The notes beneath the pieces are model-generated. The model was given only the letters and a program-made list of their open reading frames with translations, made no database searches and had not been told where the DNA came from. A DNA stretch of 64,000 bases. It comes from MGBC163016 sp964649145. GTDB lineage: Bacteria; Actinomycetota; Coriobacteriia; Coriobacteriales; Eggerthellaceae. Positions 24,908 through 31,141 of this stretch are shown here, in pieces (position 1 is the stretch's first letter; each line of letters begins with the position of its first letter). The stretch lies in the NCBI GenBank assembly GCA_964649145.1, contig CAZYOQ010000004.1, positions 1 through 64,000 on the forward strand, given 5' to 3'. The position numbers and the translations under genes were made by a program.

Positions 24908-26536
24908 GTGCGCGATTTAATAAGAAAAACCGCAAATTATATAAAGCGAACCCCAGTTTGGTTCCTGATTCCAGCCGTGCTTGTTTTGGCTGCTACAGCG
25001 TTTGCTATAGCTGGCTATGAACCACTTGAATTCGTTGCTTCTGACTTTAGCGGTAATCAGGCGTTGGCAAGCGATATCAAGCAAATAGATGCAGAAGAGA
25101 TAGAACGGGAAAGCGCATCGTCCGTTGAGCCTGCGCCTAGTAGTCTTAGTTTTCCGAATGCTTTGAGTGATGGAAAATTTGTTGGCTATGCTTCTTGCGG
25201 CATTGGAAACTCAGATGGATGGAAGCCTTATTACGTGCAACTTTCTATTGAGATATCCGATGGCAAAGTGGTAAAGCTCGGAAATATCGCTGGAACTTCT
25301 ACAGGCAATGTCGGCGACACGATACTTAGTTGGGACGCCTCAGAGAATCAGAGTTATTTGAATAAAGCTGTGAATGGGTCTGCGGGAGTTCGATCACAAA
25401 TCGAATCATCAATTGCATCAGGATCAATCATGACATGCGTGGATACAGTAAGTGGCGCAACATACTCATCTGTCTCCATCTTCAACGCATATGCGGATGC
25501 TCTATCCAAGGCGGAAAACAACAGTGGCAATTCCAATTCGAAGACACAGCAGGTAAACGAGAATAACAACGATTTGAAAACAAAGAAGCTCGATTACGTC
25601 GATGAGGAGATTGAAGAGCTTGCAGATGGCACATGGGTTGGATACAAGGCATGCGGAGTGGGAAACACGGATAATTGGAAACCTTATTATGTGAAGGTCG
25701 AAATCGAGGTTGAAAACGCATCTGTAAAGTCGAATTTGAAAATAAGCGGAACCTCCAAAGGCGAAAATGGAAGCCCTGATCTTGATTGGGATGAGGCTGA
25801 AAACCTAACATATCTAAATTGGGCGATAAACGGGCGCACTTATAAAGATAAAAAGTTTTCGGGCATAAAAGATCAGATCATCAAAGCTATTAAAGCTAGG
25901 GAGTTGCCTAGCGACATAGATTGCGTATCAGGCGCGACATACTCATCTGATGCGATTTTAGGTGCATACTATAATGCGCTTTTAAAATCATCTAAAGCCG
26001 CAGGAAGCACGCTGGAAATAGATGAAGAAGATGCAAATTCAACAACGAAAAAAGAAGAAGAGGACACGACTACACAAGATCCGATAAATGTTGAAGTTCC
26101 TGATATATCAACTGATGAAGAATTGACTCTAATTGATGGCGTATATGAGGGATATTCATTCTGTAGAGATGAGTATTCCCCAAGTGCTTACTCTCCTTAC
26201 TATATCTTTGTTGAAATAGAGGTAGAGGACGGCAAAATTGTCAGGATCTCGAATATATATGGTGATAGCGAAGGCAAGGTAGATTCTCGTTATATATATG
26301 ATTCGCATGAAAATGCTTCGTATTTAAACAAGGCAATAGCAGGTTCAGGGATCTTCACAAAGGGAGTTCGGGCGCAAATTCAAGAAAAGTTAGATAGCGG
26401 TAATCCTGTCGAGGGCATCGATGCTGTCTCTGGCGCCACATGGTCTTCTTATTCTATTTTAGACGCATATTCCAATGCTGTTTCTGCCGCAATTGAGTAC
26501 GCGCAGGACAATAACTTAGAGTCAGAACAAGAGTAA
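24908..26536 (+). CDS. Triple FMN-binding domain protein, membrane-anchored
   Basis: The 542-residue protein has an N-terminal membrane helix (about 16-38) and three tandem FMN_bind domains. Each ends in a complete flavinylation motif, with acceptor threonines at 185, 344 and 511. Each domain opens with a similar segment holding one cysteine: GYASCGIGNSDGWKPYY, GYKACGVGNTDNWKPYY and GYSFCRDEYSPSAYSPYY. Acidic linkers separate the domains, notably ITxxEEDT-type stretches near 375. The GTG at 24908 has AGGA eight bases upstream; a TTG at 24902 is too close to it. Three covalent FMNs on one chain would form a short flavin wire outside the cell. Its partners are the polyferredoxin and ApbE upstream. 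Confidence 0.9.
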   Translation: MRDLIRKTANYIKRTPVWFLIPAVLVLAATAFAIAGYEPLEFVASDFSGNQALASDIKQIDAEEIERESASSVEPAPSSLSFPNALSDGKFVGYASCGIGNSDGWKPYYVQLSIEISDGKVVKLGNIAGTSTGNVGDTILSWDASENQSYLNKAVNGSAGVRSQIESSIASGSIMTCVDTVSGATYSSVSIFNAYADALSKAENNSGNSNSKTQQVNENNNDLKTKKLDYVDEEIEELADGTWVGYKACGVGNTDNWKPYYVKVEIEVENASVKSNLKISGTSKGENGSPDLDWDEAENLTYLNWAINGRTYKDKKFSGIKDQIIKAIKARELPSDIDCVSGATYSSDAILGAYYNALLKSSKAAGSTLEIDEEDANSTTKKEEEDTTTQDPINVEVPDISTDEELTLIDGVYEGYSFCRDEYSPSAYSPYYIFVEIEVEDGKIVRISNIYGDSEGKVDSRYIYDSHENASYLNKAIAGSGIFTKGVRAQIQEKLDSGNPVEGIDAVSGATWSSYSILDAYSNAVSAAIEYAQDNNLESEQE

Positions 26537-26843
26537 AAATTACCGAAAAAATTTTCACGGAAATGTTAAAACCGCTACGGTTTAATTTTTTTTGACTTAT
26601 TGCTGCGTAACCTGTCTATTAAATCTGAATTGCACCAATTTTATTTCTGGTGCACTAGTGTGACGCTGTACTGAACGACTTTTTCGTCTTTGCCACTTGG
26701 TAAACATTCGGCTAGTTCGCGGTCTTTTCGGAAGCCTGAAACGCTAGCCTAAGATCCAATTGTCGCGAGCATATCGCTCATAAGAAAAATCGGCTCTAAA
26801 TGTACTGATTAATGACCCGAATACCCCGTCTGTTTGGGTCAAA
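26537..26843. other. Intergenic region between the flavin locus and pspA
   Basis: I see no gene here. It holds a terminator at 26567-26593 and a second hairpin with arms TGCACCA at 26631-26637 and TGGTGCA at 26648-26654. The rest is unremarkable. Confidence 0.5.
26567..26593 (+). terminator. Terminator of the FMN-binding operon
   Basis: AAACCG and CGGTTT pair around CTA at 26569-26583, followed by AA and eight T. It lies 30 bases after the last gene of the flavin locus. Confidence 0.65.
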
Positions 26844-26871
26844 AAAGCCCTAGGTTTTGACCTAGGGCTTT
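26844..26871 (-). terminator. Strong terminator of the pspA gene
   Basis: A perfect 12-bp stem (AAAGCCCTAGGT and its complement) surrounds a four-base loop. The A-run on the left at 26841-26846 becomes a T-run on the minus strand, so it serves pspA. Confidence 0.85.
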
Positions 26872-26894
26872 GCTGTTTGGGGCGCTTTTGGAAT

Positions 26895-27443
26895 CTAGCT
26901 CAGACCCATTTCTGCTTTCATCTTGGCTAGCTCGTCGTCTACTGCCTCGGTGCTTCCGGCTGCCTCGTATTTGCGGGCGAGCTCGTCGGCTTCGTCTTTC
27001 GGCTCGGCGTTCAGTTCCGCCATCGCGTTGCTCTTGTCAAGCATCTCATCCGCCTTGCTCTCCATGCGGTTGAATGCGTTCATTGCGCCTTCTGCCTTGG
27101 AACCCGCACTTGAGATGTCGTTCACCTTGTCTTGGGTNNNNNNNNNNNNNNNNNNNNNNNNNNNNNNNNNNNNNNNNNNNNNNNNNNNNNNNNNNNNNNN
27201 NNNNNNNNNNNNNNNNNNNNNNNNNNNNNNNNNNNNNATCTCGCCCTGGTTCTCGTCCATGATGCGCTTGCAACGGGTCTCTTCAGCCATGACGCTAGCG
27301 GTAGCCTCTTTGACTTCCGCGAGGTTCTCGGTGAGCTCGCGCATGTATTGGTCGACCATCTTCGTCGGGTCTTCCGCCTTGTCGAGTAGGTCGTTGAGGT
27401 TCGCCTTGATGATTGTGGTGAACCGATCTAGAATGCCTGCCAT
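26895..27443 (-). CDS. pspA: Phage shock protein A (PspA/IM30) family, interrupted by a gap
   Basis: PspA/IM30 proteins polymerise on damaged membranes and keep the proton gradient. The N-terminal part is MAGILDRFTTIIKANLNDLL, then AEDPTKMVDQYMRELTENLA, then VMAEETRCKRIMDENQGE. After the gap the C-terminal coiled-coil resumes with TQDKVNDI and ends KMEMGLS-like. About 70-80 residues of central coiled-coil expected in the family are missing, more than the 100 N would encode. The gap length is therefore nominal and the gene is probably intact in the organism. GGAG lies five bases before the ATG. A TPM-domain gene is just upstream, a frequent envelope-stress pairing. Confidence 0.92.
   Translation of the reverse strand: MAGILDRFTTIIKANLNDLLDKAEDPTKMVDQYMRELTENLAEVKEATASVMAEETRCKRIMDENQGEXXXXXXXXXXXXXXXXXXXXXXXXXXXXXXXXXXTQDKVNDISSAGSKAEGAMNAFNRMESKADEMLDKSNAMAELNAEPKDEADELARKYEAAGSTEAVDDELAKMKAEMGLS
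27138..27237. other. Assembly gap (100 N) inside pspA
   Basis: The flanks share no sequence, so real sequence is missing here: the central coiled-coil of PspA, about 200-250 bases judged from family length. Confidence 0.9.
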
Positions 27444-27451
27444 TTTTACTC

Positions 27452-28369
27452 CTATTCCGGCTTTGTAGCCTGTTCGTCCGCATTCGCGGAATTGATACCG
27501 TTTGTATCTATGGTTGCGCCTGCATTTGCTTGCGTGCTTACAGGCGCATCTGGATTAACTTGCGTATTAGCAACCGGATTCGGGCTTGTCTGCCCGTCCG
27601 CATCCGAATACTTCTTCTCCAGATCCTCGAGGTCTTTATCCCCGAACTCCTCGAGCGGAGTGTTCAAGATGCGCTCCATGCGATCTGCCTCGCGCTTCTT
27701 CGCGTCTTGGCGGCGCTTGATGAGAATAGCAGCGATTATCATAATTACAAGAATGCCTATAACGATGACAATAGGGATGATGGGACTTAGGGTCTTGCTC
27801 ATTATGTGGTCAGCGGTTTGCGAGAAAGTATTCGAGAATATTTCCTCTTCTGAAAGCGAGTAGTCGTCGTAATTGGCCTCAAGATATGCGGCTAGAATGC
27901 TTACCGCTTCATCGTCGATTACTGTGCGAGCCAAACTTCCACCATAGTAGCCGCAATTGTATCCACCGTTATTGTTGTCGCAAAAGACCAAGATAAAGTG
28001 AGCGTCGTCTTCGAAAAGTTTTTCATAAAGCTCTTGTGCCTTTTGTGTAAGTTCTTGGCTTGAAGTGCTATAGCCATTCGGAAGAATATAGACATATGGC
28101 CAGACGCCAGTCTTTTCGTAGAAGTGGCGCAATCCAGTCTCTAGAAGTGATGAAGTATGGATCCAGTCACCGTCTTCATCGGTGTAATACTGTGTTGCCT
28201 TTGCTGAGCCTTGTGCAAGAGCGGTTCTCTCAACTGTGGAATCTGGAACGGATGAAGAACAGGAATTAGAGAAAGAGGCAAATAGCCCGATGATAAAAAC
28301 GATTGCAATGACGGCAATGATGATAGAAAAACAACCAAGATTGTTAGATTTTTTGGAATTAGGGTCGCT
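27452..28369 (-). CDS. TPM-domain membrane protein (start lost in a gap)
   Basis: About 305 residues are visible; the start lies in the gap at 28370-28469. A first membrane helix (FSIIIAVIAIVFIIGLFASF) is followed by an extracytosolic TPM-like domain. The domain shows GDWIHTSSLLETGLRHFYEK, TGVWPYVYILPNGYS and DAHFILVFCDNNNGGYNCGY. A second helix follows (IPIVIVIGILVIMIIAAILI), then a basic and acidic cytoplasmic tail rich in Asn, Ala and Asp. TPM proteins occur near PspA genes and in membrane or photosystem repair; the biochemical role is not settled. The gene ends eight bases before the pspA start, so the two form a minus-strand operon. Confidence 0.75.
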   Translation of the reverse strand, partial: SDPNSKKSNNLGCFSIIIAVIAIVFIIGLFASFSNSCSSSVPDSTVERTALAQGSAKATQYYTDEDGDWIHTSSLLETGLRHFYEKTGVWPYVYILPNGYSTSSQELTQKAQELYEKLFEDDAHFILVFCDNNNGGYNCGYYGGSLARTVIDDEAVSILAAYLEANYDDYSLSEEEIFSNTFSQTADHIMSKTLSPIIPIVIVIGILVIMIIAAILIKRRQDAKKREADRMERILNTPLEEFGDKDLEDLEKKYSDADGQTSPNPVANTQVNPDAPVSTQANAGATIDTNGINSANADEQATKPE

Positions 28370-28469
28370 NNNNNNNNNNNNNNNNNNNNNNNNNNNNNNN
28401 NNNNNNNNNNNNNNNNNNNNNNNNNNNNNNNNNNNNNNNNNNNNNNNNNNNNNNNNNNNNNNNNNNNNN
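28370..28469. other. Assembly gap (100 N) between TPM gene and trmFO
   Basis: The flanks do not overlap. The gap holds the starts of two divergent genes, the TPM-domain gene (minus) and trmFO (plus), with their promoters. The true length is unknown. Confidence 0.9.
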
Positions 28470-29825
28470 GTGGCTGTCATAGGTGGAGGTCTTGCTGGTA
28501 GCGAGGCATCTTTGTGTCTTGCTAGGCAGGGCATTGATGTCGTGCTTTTCGAGATGAGGCCAAAAAAACAGACCTTGGTTCATCAAAGCGGCGATTTTGC
28601 TGAACTTGTATGCTCGAATTCCCTTAAATCGAAAAAGCCGGACAGTGCGGCGGGCATGCTAAAGCGCGAACTTTCCCTCTTAGGATCACAGGTCTTAGAA
28701 TGCGCATTGAATAATCAGGTGGATGCTGGTGGCGCCCTGGCGGTCAACAGGGTTGAGTTTGCGAGCGATGTTTCAAGATTGATACTTGAAAGCGACCATA
28801 TTGAAATTAGGCGAGAAGAGGTAGAGGACTTGAGCGGTCTTGCGCAAGGCTTCGACGCTTTGATAATTGCAACAGGGCCAATGACAAGCGACTCTCTTGC
28901 CGCGACCATCGAAGAAATCGTAGGGGAACAATCCCTTGCCTTCTATGATGCGGCAGCGCCAATAGTTTTGGCTAGCTCGCTTAACATGGAAAAGGTATTC
29001 CGCCAAAGTCGCTATGAGTGCGGCGATGGCGATTATCTGAACGCACCATTCTCGAAAGACGAATACGAAAACTTCATAAATGCCTTGGTAAATGCCGACA
29101 AAGTGATCAAGAAAGATTTCGAGACAGCAGAACTTTTCCAAGCTTGCCAGCCTATTGAGGAAATCGCCAGGAAAGGTGTTGATGCGGCAAGGTTTGGGCC
29201 AATGAAACCTGTAGGCTTGACAGATCCTTCTATCGGCAGGCGTCCTTGGGCAGCCGTCCAGCTTCGCGCGGAAGACGCGGCGGCGCAGTCGTTTAACTTG
29301 GTTGGCTTCCAGACCAACCTTACTTTCCCTGAACAAAACCGCGTATTTCGTATGATTCCAGGTCTTGAGAACGCGGAATTTGCGCGGTATGGCGTCATGC
29401 ATCGAAACACTTTCATCGATGCCCCGAAATGCATTAACGAAAACGGCCGGGCTAAGGATGGCATCGCTAATAAGCTTGGTATTCCCACTTATTTTGCAGG
29501 TCAAGTATCTGGCACGGAAGGCTATTGTGAGGCTATAAGGTCTGGTCTTAATTGCGCAATAGGGGTCTTCTTCGAACTGAACGAAAAAGTGGCGCCTAAG
29601 TTGCCGAAAGCTAGCGTATTTGGGTCTTTGATGGCTTATGCATCATCAAGTGACACGCAAAACTACCAACCAATGCATGTTAACTTTGGAATTATCGAGC
29701 CCCTGCAAGAGCGGGTTAAAAACAAGCGGCTTCGCTACGAAAAATATGCCGAAAGGGGAGAGGCTGCGATTACTTTGTATGTGAACGAATTAGTGGCAGC
29801 TGGGTTTAAGGTAAACGATGAGTGA
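28470..29825 (+). CDS. trmFO: Methylenetetrahydrofolate-tRNA-(uracil-54-C5)-methyltransferase TrmFO (first residues lost in gap)
   Basis: TrmFO makes ribothymidine 54 in tRNA using folate and FADH2. The visible 451 residues open at the dinucleotide-binding motif VAVIGGGLAGSEASLCLARQ, so only a few residues are missing. Also seen are ELVCSNSLKSKKPDSAAGML, GGALAVNRVEFA near residue 90, MKPVGLTDPSIGRRPWAAVQ, QTNLTFPEQNRVFRMIPGLE, and the C-terminal NFGIIEPL. The length fits the family (about 435-460). The 3' end overlaps xerC by eight bases, a pairing known from Firmicutes and Coriobacteriia. Confidence 0.95.
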   Translation: MAVIGGGLAGSEASLCLARQGIDVVLFEMRPKKQTLVHQSGDFAELVCSNSLKSKKPDSAAGMLKRELSLLGSQVLECALNNQVDAGGALAVNRVEFASDVSRLILESDHIEIRREEVEDLSGLAQGFDALIIATGPMTSDSLAATIEEIVGEQSLAFYDAAAPIVLASSLNMEKVFRQSRYECGDGDYLNAPFSKDEYENFINALVNADKVIKKDFETAELFQACQPIEEIARKGVDAARFGPMKPVGLTDPSIGRRPWAAVQLRAEDAAAQSFNLVGFQTNLTFPEQNRVFRMIPGLENAEFARYGVMHRNTFIDAPKCINENGRAKDGIANKLGIPTYFAGQVSGTEGYCEAIRSGLNCAIGVFFELNEKVAPKLPKASVFGSLMAYASSSDTQNYQPMHVNFGIIEPLQERVKNKRLRYEKYAERGEAAITLYVNELVAAGFKVNDE

Positions 29826-30789
29826 GTTGCCCAATAATGCTTCCTTAGAAGAGAGCGTAGAGCTTGATTTGGTGGGGGCAGAAGAGCTCGCTTCTTTCCT
29901 TGACAGCCTGCGATTCGAACGCAATTATTCGGAAAATACTGTCAGGAACTATTCCGTTGACATCTCGGATTTTTTACGCTGGGCCAAACGGGGTGACTTA
30001 GATCCGTTCAATTTGACTCGAAGGCAGGCTAGGCGCTATTTGGGCGACCTTGATGCGGCCGCGTATAAAAGAGCCACAGTCAATAGAAGGCTTTCAGCTG
30101 TGAAGGGCTTTTTTAAGTGGCTCAAGGTGAAAGGACGTCTTGAACAAGACCCGTTTTCGGCATTATCAGGACCTAAAGTAGCAACGCGGCTTCCAAAGGC
30201 TATAGCTCAAGCAGATATGGACAAATTGCTTGATGTGCACGAAAAGGCCGCAAATGACTTGGAGGTGGGCTCAAGTAAATATGCGCAGGAATTGCGCGAC
30301 CAAGCGGTGCTTGAGCTGATTTATGCCGCAGGGCTTCGAGTCTCAGAGGCCTCAACGCTACTTATCGAAAACCTAGATCTGAAATCCGGACAAGTCAGAG
30401 TCATGGGCAAGGGTTCAAAGGAGCGAATAGTTCCTATTCACGATAAAGCCGTCCAATCCATTAGCCTCTACTTAAAGGAAGGTAGATCTATCCTGGCAAG
30501 TCGTACATCTCCTTCCAATTTATTTTTGTCGACTCGAGGAAATGCTTATTCTGCAGATGCCATCAGGAAGATGTTTAAGAAGACCTTACTTGCAGCAGGG
30601 CTAGACCCAACACTTTCCCCTCACGCTCTTCGTCACTCCTTTGCTACAGACGTGCTTGTTGGGGGAGCAGACCTCAGAAGCGTACAAGAGATGCTTGGGC
30701 ATTCAAGCTTGTCGACCACCCAAATTTATACGCATATAAGTGATGAGCGCTTAAAGGATGTACACCATCAAGCCCACCCACGGGGTTGA
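29818..30789 (+). CDS. xerC: Tyrosine recombinase XerC-like
   Basis: This site-specific recombinase probably resolves chromosome dimers at dif. The 323-residue protein has the N-terminal SAM-like core-binding domain (RFERNYSENTVRNYSVDISD). The catalytic domain shows the full R-K-H-R-H-Y set: AAGLRVSEAS near 175, GKGSKERIVP, HALRHSFATDV near 267, and LGHSSLSTTQIYTH with the nucleophile Tyr near 307. The ATG overlaps trmFO by eight bases, which argues for a housekeeping enzyme rather than an integrase. The C-terminus runs into a repeat-like region. Confidence 0.92.
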   Translation: MSELPNNASLEESVELDLVGAEELASFLDSLRFERNYSENTVRNYSVDISDFLRWAKRGDLDPFNLTRRQARRYLGDLDAAAYKRATVNRRLSAVKGFFKWLKVKGRLEQDPFSALSGPKVATRLPKAIAQADMDKLLDVHEKAANDLEVGSSKYAQELRDQAVLELIYAAGLRVSEASTLLIENLDLKSGQVRVMGKGSKERIVPIHDKAVQSISLYLKEGRSILASRTSPSNLFLSTRGNAYSADAIRKMFKKTLLAAGLDPTLSPHALRHSFATDVLVGGADLRSVQEMLGHSSLSTTQIYTHISDERLKDVHHQAHPRG

Positions 30790-31077
30790 CGCCCTAAGGG
30801 CACAGTGCACGCGATCTAGGTTCGTTCGGGAAGCTANNNNNNNNNNNNNNNNNNNNNNNNNNNNNNNNNNNNNNNNNNNNNNNNNNNNNNNNNNNNNNNN
30901 NNNNNNNNNNNNNNNNNNNNNNNNNNNNNNNNNNNNGGCTTGCCTTCGTTGCGCGAAGGCAACTCAGCCGCCCCGCGCGCCTATCTCACGCACCCTGAGC
31001 CCTTATGGCTCCGTTACGGCGTACGAAATTCATTTCTATATATTTGATTGAAGATTTCTTGTTCTGCGCAAAATACA
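30790..31077. other. Gap-containing region with an imperfect inverted repeat between xerC and uvrA
   Basis: I see no gene. Arms at 30791-30820 and 30980-31009 are imperfect inverted copies (22 of 30 positions by hand alignment), with the assembly gap between them. A perfect 7-bp hairpin (GCCTTCG with CGAAGGC) lies near 30944-30962 just after the gap. This looks like a repeat element that broke the assembly. Confidence 0.5.
30837..30936. other. Assembly gap (100 N) inside the inverted repeat region
   Basis: The flanks do not overlap. The gap sits between two inverted arms, so secondary structure or repetition probably caused it. Confidence 0.9.
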
Positions 31078-31091
31078 CGAACAAATATTCG
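31078..31091. promoter_or_regulatory. LexA (SOS) box-like site upstream of uvrA
   Basis: CGAACAAATATTCG matches the Gram-positive LexA consensus CGAAC-N4-GTTCG with one mismatch. It lies just before a candidate -10 box TAGAAT at 31102-31107 and 50 bases before uvrA, a classic SOS gene. Confidence 0.6.
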
Positions 31092-31141
31092 CGTTCCGTT
31101 GTAGAATTATCGCAAAAACTACAGAGTGAAAGATAAGCTAG

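Noticed and set aside
28370..28534. N-terminal extension of the TPM-domain protein across the gap
   Set aside because: The apparent start is an artefact of reading through N into sequence that is antisense to the trmFO nucleotide-binding motif.
28773..29504. 243-codon open frame on the minus strand
   Set aside because: Antisense to trmFO and without family features.
29818..30789. XerC as a phage or element integrase
   Set aside because: It overlaps trmFO in a housekeeping pairing, and no other phage or element genes are near.
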